From Ligula intestinalis (lineage: Eukaryota; Platyhelminthes; Cestoda; Diphyllobothriidea; Diphyllobothriidae), in the NCBI GenBank assembly GCA_036362985.1, contig JAYGXS010000004.1, forward strand, positions 8,570,046 to 8,634,045: 64,000 bases of DNA. The letters run 5' to 3'. The notes under the pieces are model-generated. The model was not told the origin of the DNA. It was given only the letters and a program-made list of their open reading frames with translations, and did no database searches. Made by a program: the position numbers and the translations under genes. This document shows, in pieces, positions 1 through 10,569 of the stretch (its first letter is position 1; every line of letters starts with the position of its first letter).

Positions 1-32
1 CAGTCGCATATGACGTCTAAGGTTGTATTTGT

Positions 33-248
33 CTACTTTTTGGGATTGCAGATGTATACCTCATCACACGGCCCTGGAGTACACAAAGCGTAAGACGCTG
101 GTAGGTGACAAATGCGATAGAATCCAAGGCAACAGTCACGGTTTGGTGTAGGATAGTTTGATTCTTTAAGGTCTTTTGGCTGGGCTACGATGGTTGTGAC
201 CTTTATCGCAGAGAGTAAAGTTAAAAGGTAAAACCCTAGCCACTTCAA
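33..248 (-). CDS. Putative small secreted cysteine-rich peptide
   Basis: An open frame of 71 codons from ATG (248-246) to TAG. Residues 1-22 look like a signal peptide: Met-Lys-Trp, then a hydrophobic run (LGFYLLTLLSAI) ending VA-QP. The mature part is short and has six cysteines, starting with an adjacent pair (DCC) followed by four more, and ends NPKK. I do not recognise the family. It lies antisense to the Kunitz gene and its 5' end abuts a dispersed repeat near position 245. It could be a single-exon secreted peptide, the first exon of another gene (a GT lies in the GATGAGGTATAC stretch), or a chance open frame. Confidence 0.35.
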   Translation of the reverse strand: MKWLGFYLLTLLSAIKVTTIVAQPKDLKESNYPTPNRDCCLGFYRICHLPASYALCTPGPCDEVYICNPKK

Positions 249-560
249 TCTTCAGGCCCGGTTCCTTGTTGGAAGGAGAAGAGGTGAGAGGCCAGAGTGG
301 AAGGAATGGTTTATTCTGTACAGAAGGAATGGAGAATGGGTAGGAGAACGTTGACGAAGCATGTGAGTGCGGCAGCCCTAACATGAGTCCTGTGTGAGTC
401 AGCCACAGGGAGATGATTGGCCAGGCTGGGGCATGCGCACTTCCTGGTATCCGCAAGGGGCTAAGCGTTGGTACGGCTTATGGCACCTATGATTGGCTGT
501 CCCACGGGCGAACGAGACTGCTATCACATGACATCATGTGTGGCGTAACGTGAGAGGAGC
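240..560. repeat. Dispersed repeat, family P (copy 1)
   Basis: Shares a block (GCCCGGTTCC, then a GGCCAGAGT...GGAA element leading to a 'TATTCTGTACAGA' stretch) with copies near 3190 and 30800. I see no coding capacity. The class is unknown; the boundaries are approximate. Confidence 0.45.
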
Positions 561-1534
561 CAGTGACGCTACAGGGCCTCTACACCCTCATGGTGATTCG
601 TCCTTTTTGCAGCTTGGAACATGTAGTGAGGATCAGGGCCTGGGTAAGACATGCAGAAAACTTTTTTGCCTTTCCGGTCCTTGCACCCCTGTCCGACGCC
701 AGTCCTCCTGATATTCTCTTATCATCGGATTCAGGTGGCTGAGGAAGTAGAGGGTGTGGTAGATACTGTGTAAGTTACCTTACTGCACGCACTCCCCGGG
801 GCACAGCGTGGACGTCTTCAGCCACGGCGGTCGGACGTTCAGTTGTAAATCGCACCAAATTAGCCGAAAATGGGTTGCACCATCTCCCAGCGATAAGACG
901 TGAAGGTGGGGAGAAACAACAATGAAAATATAAAATGTTGCCCTCACCGTCGATCTTAAGGCCAAGTGCGTACATAATAGGCAGCCTCTCCCCTTTAAAG
1001 CTTCGCGCGATAATACCTTTAAGGGGAGCGCTATGTTCCCACTCCCTTCTTTGTCAGAACAGATTTCGCTGTAGGACATGGGACTAGATTCTCCTCTACG
1101 GCAGATGACTTTATGCTAAATTTTAGGTGGAGGAGAGGTACTTATCTCTGTGCCACACAAAAGAATATACTACTGAAATACTGCATTTCGTAGACTGATA
1201 TTAAATAAGCGAAAATGTTGCCTACTAACACAGATGAGTACAAGTGCAGATTGCTCGAGCTCCGGAACCGTTTTTTTATTATCTTGAGCGTTTGAACTCG
1301 CGCAGGAGTTTTAAGTCAGCATAAAATGAAAGAATAAAACAAACGCTGATTCTCTAATCTAAACCAGTTAAATACTATCATTAGGGATGCCGGTCAGGCA
1401 ATGTACATCGGCTCTTAAAGGAAATCATATTTCTGTCATCCAGTGGTAGACCATCAACTGCGATGTCTGCTCTACCGAGGAAAGACAAGCCAATAGAGAA
1501 GAGAAGGGCGTTTGCAGTCACCGGAATAATAGCT

Positions 1535-1800
1535 GTATTTGTCTGAGCTTTCGGGCTAGTACTGGAGACCAGCACCAAATATAAAAGTGACGACGAAAAA
1601 CAAGCAACAGTTTTAGGGGACAGGGGCTGATCAACCGCCAATGCCGTCAGTCCGCAGATGCCTGCGCCGAGCGATGTATGTCGGTGCCAGATCGATAAAT
1701 CAATTAACTGAGTTCTCATCCGCTGATCGAAGAGCCTTCTCCTTCTCTATCTATGCACCTACCTGGGATGCGAGCATTTGCCTCGATTAGTGAAAGACAC
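1535..1800 (-). pseudogene. PLE family B remnant, end of GIY-YIG domain
   Basis: Read on the minus strand near 1660-1735, the sequence encodes the conserved end of a Penelope GIY-YIG endonuclease (DENSVN-stop-FIDLAPTYIA), with one in-frame stop. The neighbouring CTGAGCTTTCGGGC motif is also found beside the copies at 36400, 51900, 54100 and 55170. It is a dead fragment. Confidence 0.6.
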
Positions 1801-1913
1801 ACATTGGGTGGAACAGTCGGAGATGTGTAAATTCACGAGCCCCTAATGGTGAGAAGGAAATAGAACGTAAAGCGACATATGGCAAAAAGCATGACTTCCT
1901 GGGAGCCAATTAA

Positions 1914-2492
1914 GGCAACGGTAGCTTATGTAGCCCCACTCATTAGTCCCTACAACCTGCATGTTTTCCTACGAAAACGGTGGTTATAGGGTTTTATTGG
2001 TGGGAAGTTAGGACATGCAGTGGAATATTCTTTAAGAAATGCTAAATGCATTTTTATTTTACCATATTTAGAAGTGTTGTTGATCGATATCTGTAGATTT
2101 TCCTAATATGTGTTATCGTTTAAATTATTGCGGAAAAACCCGATTATCAAATTGCAGGTTTCTTGAATTTCCCGAAAAACTGAAATGGTGGTTAGGAGGT
2201 CGTCTACTTCAACTTAACAGAGGTCCAACTTACCGTTCTGGAGTTAGATTAGCATTGTCCACGACGCGAAGCGCCGCGCACACCTTCAATTTACATGTGC
2301 AACAACCTGCTCCCAGCGGCCGCGGGAAGCACTTTTGACTAATTTTTTTCACTTTAAACTTACTTCTAAATATTTCCTTCTCTGCCTATCCTATTTCCCC
2401 ACCCCCCCCCAACACTCTATAACCACCGTTTTTGCAGGACGAAATGCTGAGACTAGGGTTATATTAGTGGGGCTATATAAGCTACTTTTGCC
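1914..2492. mobile_element. hAT-like MITE, copy 1 (579 bp)
   Basis: Terminal inverted repeats of about 75 bp begin GGCAAC..GTAGCTTATGTAGCCCC and run inward to AAACGGTGGTTATAG. The flanking 8 bp are CCAATTAA (1906-1913) and CCAGTTAA (2493-2500), an 8-bp target duplication with one mismatch. Eight-base duplications are typical of the hAT superfamily. The interior has no transposase. The same termini occur at 34962-35526 and 39714-43157. Confidence 0.85.
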
Positions 2493-2616
2493 CCAGTTAA
2501 CAAGATAAGTTGGATGTCCTTAAGATTCGTTATCAGAATTTTGATGGTAGCCGAGAGCATGAATGTGACCGACGAATGGAAGTCGCACGTTAATCTTCCG
2601 TACGAGCGCAATACAT

Positions 2617-3120
2617 TCAAGTATTAAAAACAGGTTGTGGCTCCGATAATTCAACCGTCGATTCCAACGATATCCACCCTGCGCTCCGCATCATGGTAGT
2701 GCGAGTTCCAGGAATCAGGTAAGAAGAAGAAGAAGATGATTTGATCACTGGAACAAGCATTTTATCTTCCTGACGCTTCGAATTCTGTTGTGAATCCTTA
2801 ATCATAGATCGCCGTAGTATAGTGTGAGACATGCGCAGATTGTGGTGATACATGCACAGATTGCACGGCATTTATAGTCCGTAACGGTCATTCGCATGCG
2901 TACTATAATTATCAGCTGCCACGATTTCTTTATCCGTGTCAGATTCGGGCTTGATAATTGCACGATAATCATACTCGCTGTCGTCGGAGTTGTTGCTGGG
3001 CCCGGCCCTTCCCACGTGATTGATTCTCTTGCTCAAGCAATGTCTCAGTACGCAGTATGGGAACAACAAATCGTTGCGCTTGTTGATGGACTGTGGTCCT
3101 GAGAACCATGATTCGAGCAA
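2617..3120 (-). pseudogene. PLE remnant, region following the GIY-YIG domain
   Basis: The minus strand encodes ESWFSGPQSINKRNDL followed by a serine/aspartate-rich stretch. Related sequence occurs at 49395-49780 and 62090-62340, where it directly follows a GIY-YIG fragment. That placement is why I assign it to a Penelope-like element. Confidence 0.5.
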
Positions 3121-3189
3121 CTCGCGCCTTACGTGGTTGTCACCTCTTGTGAAGATGTCAACCGCGTTTAACTTATAAATATGGCCAGG

Positions 3190-3600
3190 TCCTGATCTTC
3201 GGGACCCGGTTCCTTAGGAGATGAGAGAAGTCTTGGAAAGCCAGAGTAGTAGGAACAGTATATTGTTTACAGACAGAGTTGGAGAATAGTTAGTAGGAGG
3301 GTTGATTCGGTCTGATGTGGCGTTCGACCATTAGGGCCATATGAGAGCGTGGCGTCGTCGCGTCCGCCCGCTCCGGGCAGAATCCGGAGTGTGGTCTGGC
3401 GTCAGTAATCGGGAGCGTCCGCCGTAAGATCTCTTTGTCTCGACAGCCTTGATGATTATTGGTTGGACCGCGCAAGATTAGGCCGCGATGTGGGCGCAGG
3501 CGAGACTGGAAACAGCGAGCCTTTCGAAGATGTTCTTCGACTTTAGCTAGTCACGACAGGCGTTCACAAGTGCACTCCATTTAGGCTAGTCACTACAGCC
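3190..3600. repeat. Dispersed repeat, family P (copy 2)
   Basis: GACCCGGTTCC, then AGCCAGAGTAGTAGGAACAG and TATATTGT, matching the blocks at 240 and 30800 in the same order. Non-coding; limits approximate. Confidence 0.5.
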
Positions 3601-4016
3601 TGTCATGCACTGATCCACCCTCCGCCTTGGCCTAGTTCACCTTCCATGCACCCCGGTTAGTACGCAAACTTCATGCATCCAATCACTGGAAGACGCACAA
3701 ATACTACAGATGGCTACTGGAGTCCCGGGGGGGATCGCCGTGCCAGTCAGCTACGAGCTCACGCCATACACGGTTAGGCTTTACGTTTTGTGAATTGAAA
3801 ATTTAGCGATTTTCTACGGGCTTCTCTGATAATAGACTTAAACCGGGATCCGAAGTGTCAGGTCAATAGACTTCTTGTTCCAACGATCGCATGTTCTCCT
3901 AGTTTATTTTCTATTTGTTATTTCGATTAACAACAGCACTTCTGTGTCAGATTGAGCAGTGCACTCAAACTCAGAAACTGCTAGGAATGTTTACCAAACT
4001 GTTCTTTAGGTTGCAG

Positions 4017-4553
4017 ACAATGACGAGAACAGTAGCACGGTGTCCACTGTGCACAGCACTCCCAGTACCACCCCTAAAGACACTCCAGTCGCTGAGCCGG
4101 TGAACACTGACGGAGAAACCGATGCCTCCCAGCCAACCGAGGCGACCACAAGCCCGAATACATTTGAGCATGCGGATACTACTGCGACCTCAACTGTAGT
4201 CCCAACGTTGGACGAGCTCGTGGAATCTGAGGGTGTCACCTCAATGGAAGCCAGTATGCAGAGTACTGAAAAGCCCCCGAAGGCATCGGTGAACAGTAAA
4301 GGGGAAGAACTGTTATCCGTGTCTAAAGAGGCTCTTGCGGATGTTTTTGAGATTACCGGAGTTCCTACAATGACCGAGTCGACGGTCAAACAGGATTCTA
4401 CAACTCTTTTGGCAACAACCCTCTCTACAACGCCGGCAACGGAGACCTTAAGGTCGAGTACAGTAGATACCCTTCAAAGCCCTACGAAAGCGCACTTGGA
4501 TGTTTCGAACCTGAGCAAACTGTACTCACCGGACGGACCGCGAAATGTCGAAG
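4017..4553 (+). CDS. Multi-Kunitz gene exon: Ser/Thr-rich mucin-like segment
   Basis: Acceptor TTGCAG ends at 4016; donor GTAAGC starts at 4554. The 537-nt exon is phase 1 at both ends and encodes about 179 residues with no cysteine. It is very rich in Thr, Ser, Pro, Glu and Ala (short runs such as TPSTTPKDTP and TTLSTTPATET), as expected of an O-glycosylated spacer or a disordered stalk. The open frame carries on for a few codons past the donor to a stop. The phase matches the next Kunitz exon, so it is placed in the same gene. The preceding exon was not found. Confidence 0.75.
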
Positions 4554-5589
4554 GTAAGCCCTACGCGGGTTCCGTGACAGAATTGAAGCCTTGTTGTTGT
4601 CTTATATAGTAAAAGACTAAAAAAACTTAAACTGAATGTATATTTTGCGCGGACAATGCGTAAGGGGCTGCATATTACGTCCTACATATATTATCAAATA
4701 AAATAGTGAGTTTAGACATGTTCACTGGTCTCGAGTTAATTAATTGTCATTCCCAAATTACGCACATGTTCAGCTTGGCTCCATTGCCTTGGTTGCAATT
4801 CTAAAGTATTCTTTAAAAATTGATTAATGCGTGGCCTATTTTGTGCATAATGACAACTTGCCTGCAATCTCCACATTTAAGTAAAAGCAGAAGCTCAGAC
4901 GCCACAGTACTAGATGACTTAAAAGACTGTAGTAACTAGGAGCCTGTATTTTACACGGCTTCACTAACGGTCACATGGTCTGTTAGGGAGTGTCATATGC
5001 TTCTGTTTCGTTTTAACAAGAGAAGGAATAGGGAAAATATTTTGTGTTTCTTGTTAATAACCTGCCGTAAAACCTAACGTAATGAAATCGAAAGACTTCA
5101 TCAACAATACACTTAATTGCTTTAATTCCTATATTGTCCACTAAAACCTTACAAGAAATCTGCAGCCTAACTTCACCATAAGTATTCGAATTTCTGTCAG
5201 AACCTAGTCAAGTGTGAAGGTTTAAGTAAAATAGCGTGCAGTATTGCTACTCATAGCCATCGCAAACTGTATAGCCTTGCCGAAGAGTTTGCGATTGGAA
5301 TTGCTGAGGCTTTTTAGTGTGCAGAAGATGTTAGGTTTCAGAGACCTAGTGAGACCAAGAAACTGCGTGATGACGTCGGAGGGTGGGGGATTAGTAATAT
5401 TGTTTTTGACAGCCTAACAAATCTCCCCTGGCACAGAAGCTGCCCTCGTTCCTTTTTTCTACGTTATGTAGGCTTGCAACCGCACAGAGTTTCGTAGTGT
5501 AGGTAGACAAGTCTGGCTTATTAGCCGTCGTCAGTCAGTCATTCCCAGCCCCAGCGTGTGTAAATATCTTCCAATCTAAACCGGCAAGT

Positions 5590-5735
5590 CAACGAGTTCG
5601 TGGCTTAAATGCTAGAACGTTAGACTCTAACCAAGAGGTCACAAGTTCAAGCATTTGGTGGGATTCGGTATGATTGGCCGATGACAGCAAATCAGCTGCA
5701 AATGACCACTCCAGCCTTCCTGGTCTTTACCCGGC
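5590..5735 (+). repeat. tRNA-derived SINE family A (copy 1)
   Basis: The head resembles a tRNA: an A-box-like TGGCTTAAATGCTAGAACG and a B-box-like GGTCACAAGTTCAAGC. It is followed by a shared tail, TGATTGGCCGATGACAGC and then a GACCACTCCAGCC motif, also found at 9056 and 48420. It lies in the intron before exon 5832. Confidence 0.6.
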
Positions 5736-5831
5736 AGTACTATGTACAGAAGATACTGTTGCTTGTGCTTGCAGCTAAAGTTACTTGAGGGCTGTGCTCA
5801 AATGTATCACCCTCGCATTTTTAATTTTCAG

Positions 5832-6002
5832 TACGCTGCAGAATCATCCCGGATATTGCACCCTGTACACAGACAGACCGCGGAGTTCATTGGTACTTCG
5901 ATGCCATCGAACAGCGTTGCCTTTCGACGACAGACTGCATCTCCAATGAGAATAACTTTGACAGTGAGCTGGAGTGTATGACTTCATGTCATCATAAAAC
6001 AC
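5832..6002 (+). CDS. Multi-Kunitz gene exon: Kunitz domain 1
   Basis: Acceptor TTTTCAG ends at 5831; donor GTAAGT starts at 6003; phase 1/1, 171 nt. Cysteine spacing is 8-17-5-12-3. The HWYFD and NENNF stretches mark the Kunitz core. The loop between CIII and CIV is two residues shorter than usual and lacks the Gly-Gly before CIV. P1, the residue after CII, is Thr. This exon is easily missed because a different, longer frame overlaps it. Confidence 0.88.
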
Positions 6003-6189
6003 GTAAGTTTGCTGAAAAAAGGTCTGCTTCTATTCCATTTTCGTGATTTCCTGCGTTTATGGTCTCTCGATGCACAGCGGCTTCCCTCGTCACATGAAGT
6101 GCCAATTAAAATTCTGGAATGTGTTTTTGTGTCTCAAACCAGTTAATTAAGTAGTCTTCTACTACTGATGAGCGGGCAGCCCAGTCTCA

Positions 6190-6500
6190 AGACATGTTAG
6201 TCACACCAGGATGCTGGCTTTAGAAAGAGCTTCTTACTGATCGCCTGGAAAAATTACTCACCGTAAAAATGGCTACTTAAGTGGTATGCATTTTTCTCGT
6301 TGATTTTCAACGTATTTACGAATTTAAATGTATTTCATAGACATATTTTAATATTTCCTATACTCGTTCGATAGTGAATTACACCTTCGTCAAACATTTC
6401 ATTAAGAGATAGCATATCTTTGAGATTTAAAATAGTTTCTGGCTACAAGATGTTTAAAGACCGTAATATGTTCATCCGAAGTACATAATATCTGACACTT
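6190..6500. repeat. Foldback-element fragment (family FB)
   Basis: Contains ATGGCTACTTAAGTGGTATGC followed by AT-rich sequence similar to one arm of the foldback elements at 33590 and 52045. I could not find the opposite arm. Confidence 0.45.
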
Positions 6501-6869
6501 TATTAATGTTACCTACTGAGTATAAATTATGATTCAGGATCAGTGCAAAACCTTATCAGAACTATGAGGCCCCTTCTCCGTACCTTATAAGAGAGGAACG
6601 TTGTCCTGAGAATATACACAGCATTTAGTTTTTAAGCCTAGAATTCAAGTGTGACGGCCGGTGGACTTAAAACTTAGTGGGCAATTAAAAAAACATTTTA
6701 TAACTAAAATATACCCTATGTTTAAGTAGGATTCTTGTAGAACGCGTATATTTCTACGACTTGAGTACAGGAACGTATATGTTTGTGCAGTTTTTCGATA
6801 ACATCGATTTTCATCTGAATAGTCGAGAATATGCGAGGCCCAGGTAACTGAATAGAAGAAGGTAAGACG

Positions 6870-7240
6870 TTCTCTGGGACCAGGAATGTATTTTTCCGAC
6901 GTTTCGAACTCTCCCGCGAGCTCATTGTCAAGGAATGAAAAACGTACAGCGCACTGTATAATTAAGCCTGTTCCGCCGGGATTGACCTCTGCCCTCGATC
7001 TGCTCGCGCAACGTGAGGTAGGCATCTGGAAGCTCGACATGCCTGTTAATTGAGCTTGCGCGTGAATGCCAGGCTTCCTGCAGCAGGCGTGACGTTCCGT
7101 CGTCTGAAAGGCCCAGGATTCGTACGCGTTCGAAGTCGAAGCTGTGCCCTGGCATGGATGCGTGGGCGGCCACCAGGGAATTCTTGTCGTTCCGTTGCAC
7201 GGCGAGTTCATGCCGTGTGTATAAGGCGTTGAAAATCAAT
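6870..7240 (-). pseudogene. PLE family C fragment, GIY-YIG domain end
   Basis: The minus strand reads HELAVQRNDKNSLVAAHAS, then GHSFDFERVRILG, then a NRHVELPDAYLTLREQ ending. This is the C-terminal half of the GIY-YIG endonuclease and matches the copy at 50346-50800. The 3' flank keeps the TCCGACGTTTCGAACTCTCC motif also seen at 50290. It is 5'-truncated. Confidence 0.8.
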
Positions 7241-7949
7241 GAGAAAAGTGCATAATACTTCAGTAGCTATTGTCCATAGAGTATGCTGCTTGCAGGGGCA
7301 GATTGATACAGAACTGTTTAAGACTGATTTTCGTCCCCGCTATCAGCTCGGAACACTAACACAACACACATGCGCGAATGATAGCTCGGCCGTCGGTATG
7401 GAGGATTTCCACTGTATGCTCTGTGGTGCAGGGACGGTGACTGCCGATGGATAATAGTGAAAGTAGACTTTCGACGCATCTACCTCACTCACTCACCGTC
7501 CCCATTTGTGCCCAATGTCAAGAAAATATAAAAATACCGCAGGTGTGAGAGGACGAAGGTCCAAGCACTATAGGTCAACACAACCAGGAAACCACATCAA
7601 AGTAAGGCGGCGATCCCAGATTCCAGCTTAGTGGTAGTGCCACAAAGGCCACATTAAGGTGGAGCTATTGCAGTCTGACTCTCAGTTTGCCAGCCAGTCT
7701 CTCCACAGCCCGAGTTAACTGTCAGTTTCAAACTTTCAAGCCACGGCGCTTAGTACACCGTGATAGCTTTAAATGCGTCATATTATTCAGAAAAATGTGC
7801 TGAGTCGTCGACCTCACTCTCTCTCTTTCTCTCCAGTCTCCAGCATCAGGCTACCGCTTGAGCCCGATGTGGGGTGGGTGTAGTGGTTGAAAGTGTTAAA
7901 ACGATGACATCTGACGTGTGTCACCGTCGAATTACGCCCTGTTGAAATC

Positions 7950-8640
7950 CCCAAGGAAGAACACAATAAGAAGGGCATAATTCGGGAATGAACCTGGAGG
8001 AGGGTTTATTGTGTATAGAACCCGGAGGAGCTGTCTCGGGTGGCTGTTGCCGCTGGTTGATCTCCAGCGCGCTCTTTGTCTCGCCTCAGGGGAAAGCCCC
8101 GGCACTGGGAGCGGACTAGCTATCCAAGTGTGTTATGCAACTCTCCCTTTGTCTGGAAGACAGTGTCTGATAGGAGAGTGTCTAGTGCGCGTTCGCCTGT
8201 AGCCTGATTGGCGCATTGGGACAACTGCGACCAGTGGCGCACGCGAGCAACCGCGTGCATCTGTTTCCTCTCCAGAGTTTAAGGTCATCTCGCGTGCACA
8301 GTCGTCGCCTGTACGCGGTCAGAGCTAACAAACAAAGAAATTTGGCCAGGCTCGACGCCTTAGGAAATTTTTGTTAGCATTTAGTCCAGCTAATATCTTA
8401 ACAGAAAGGACCAGCGAAACCATATATGCACGCCACAGAATGACCTGGCGCCCTTTACAAAGGCACCATGATTTACGCAACAAGGGCATTGGAAGGAGCC
8501 GTCGCCGCCTGACTTCCAGTCCACTCAGCAAACACTTTACACACAACACGCGCTGGGCTGATGGCGTGGTCTGGTAAAGCATAAGCTGACAGACTTCCAA
8601 GCCGCGGTAAACCATGATAGTATCAAGCTCGTAGCATAAG
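7950..8640. repeat. Dispersed repeat related to family P
   Basis: Shares short blocks with 30790-31380, including GGAGGAGGGTTTATTGTGTA near the left end and GGGCTGATGGCGTGGT and CAAGCCGCGG further right. No coding sequence is recognised. Boundaries are uncertain. Confidence 0.35.
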
Positions 8641-9055
8641 AGCTGCATGCGGAAGAAGCTGAGGAACAGACTTACTTGAGAATTTATACTTATTCATAAG
8701 AAATGCCAACGAAGAGAAGAAAGGAAGACAGAAAAGGCTACTTCTTGTGCAGACAGTCGACACCGGTCACTCACGTCTAAATCCCTGATTTAGATAACTC
8801 TAGACCCAAACTCCGATCTTAGATCAGTTAACATGCATGCTTATATAAAGCCACAGGTACGTTGTTCTACTGACTGAGTTCAGAAATACTCATTAACACA
8901 GACGTGACATGCTGGCCGCGCTCTAGTACGGGGACTGGACACACAGGCACCTATGTGTGTTTAATAATGTAAGCAAGTACATGAAAATAGACTCTGTTCG
9001 TAGGCAAGACCTTTGTGTGTATATTCCAGATCCACATCTGTAAGGCAAAGAGCAG

Positions 9056-9200
9056 GTGGGGCGGTAAAGCAGTAAAGCGATAGACGTCTAAACAAAAAGC
9101 TCGCAGTTTCGAGTATCGGGGACCACAAAGCCTCGGGGATTATGGTTGGCCGACGATGGCTGATAAGCCAGAAATAGCCATTCCAGCCTCCTTTTTCTTT
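9056..9200 (+). repeat. tRNA-derived SINE family A (copy 2)
   Basis: The tRNA-like head (GCGGTAAAGCAGTAAAGCG ... GCTCGCAGTTTCGAG) is followed by the shared tail TGATAAGCCAGAAATAGCC and ATTCCAGCC. It ends about 50 bp before the acceptor of exon 9249. Confidence 0.6.
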
Positions 9201-9248
9201 TTCGATGATGTTATCCTATCCACATATTTTATTTTATGCGTATATTAG

Positions 9249-9479
9249 CCATCAAGGCCTGCCTGGACCCACCGGAAGCCGGATATGCCCAGTGTCACTT
9301 CAATACCACAACCAAGCCCACCTCGTCTGCCAGAAAGTTGGTCTTCTTCGACAAAGTTCTTGAACAGTGCCGCTGGTTCATGTTTCTGGGCTGTGGAGGA
9401 TCAGAGAACCAGTTTACTTCACTACAGCAGTGTCATGACGCCTGCGAGGTACCATCGGTGATCCAAAAGATTCGGCAGA
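9249..9479 (+). CDS. Multi-Kunitz gene exon: Kunitz domain 2
   Basis: Acceptor ATATTAG ends at 9248; donor GTAAGT starts at 9480; phase 1/1, 231 nt. Cysteine spacing is 10-24-7-12-3. A Thr/Ser-rich insert with an N-glycosylation sequon (NTT) lies between CII and CIII. The core FLGCGGSENQF is well conserved. P1 is His. A short linker (EVPSVIQKIRQ) closes the exon. Confidence 0.93.
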
Positions 9480-9850
9480 GTAAGTTCCTCTCGTCAATGC
9501 TACTTTCTCCTTCTGTAGAAGGTAACTTTTGTTCAAAATTCCCTCCTTCTCGGTCTTTTGGCAAATTCTAAGGGCAGACGCTTTTGGCGAACTCAAAAAT
9601 TGTCTATAGCAGAAATGTTAGTTGGTTCTTGCTGCATATTCATAAAAGTGGGATTGTAGTACTATAAACCTCAAAATAAAGGAACGAATTTTGAGGATTG
9701 GTAAAAAACTTATTTACAGCTGGTTTTTCATAAGGTAAGTCCAGTACCTGATGCATACAGCGCAAGTCCTTAGCTTAGCCATTTTCTTGTAAATTGTCGA
9801 TTCCTTTTACTAATTTTCAATTAGAAGTAACCAAATACTTTTTTAACTAG

Positions 9851-10069
9851 ATGCTGTGGACTTCTGCCGTTTACCACACACTGTGCCGTCACAGACACCA
9901 TCTGCTGTCTGCGTGGACGTCGGACAGCGCGTTTCGCGCTGGTTTTTTGATGAGTCAGCAGGGCGCTGCCGGGAATTTGGTTACGATCATTGTTCAGGCA
10001 CTGCAAATAACTTTTTGACAAGGTCGGATTGTGAACAATTCTGCGGAGGTAGTCCCCTTAGCAATGATG
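9851..10069 (+). CDS. Multi-Kunitz gene exon: Kunitz domain 3
   Basis: Acceptor TTTAACTAG ends at 9850; donor GTATGT starts at 10070; phase 1/1, 219 nt. Cysteine spacing is 14-18-7-12-3, so the first loop carries a six-residue insertion. The core reads SRWFFDESAGRC and FGYDHC. P1 is Val. The preceding intron is only 371 bp, the shortest in the gene. Confidence 0.93.
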
Positions 10070-10569
10070 GTATGTTTTTCTCGTCCCCACCAACCTACAC
10101 TATTTAAAGCTTAGCTTTGTAAAAAAATGTCCCCTCTCTCGCTCGCTTGGTTCGCTGCATTACGCTTGCCGTCATTTTTCGAACAACTGTTTTCGCCATA
10201 TGGTGTGTATGTTAGTTCGACCATCGCAAGCGAAGATGTCCACCATTTACTCAAGAACAGAGACGGTGGTCAGGTATAGTGATAGCAGGCGCGCCGCTAC
10301 CTACCCCTCTCTTACCCTCTCAACTGTGTTTAAACGGCGACAAGACAAGTCGAGATGGCCGCACAGAGAGAGGGCGTAGGCCGCAGCCGTAAACACCGCC
10401 TAAACTTAGTATATAGTGAGAGTAGACTTTGCGCCGGTACTACTGCACTGTCTACTCTCACTCACCTATAGTAGGCGTCAAGCCTGATTCTAAGAAGCCG
10501 GGCCTCGTTCTGCTAAACAACCACTACTTCTATTTCTAGTGTTACTGCTAGGGTGCATCTGAGTAATAT

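Noticed and set aside
6645..7211. A 188-codon minus strand open frame.
   Set aside because: The overlapping minus-strand frame at 6928-7239 carries the real PLE endonuclease sequence; this one is its out-of-frame shadow.
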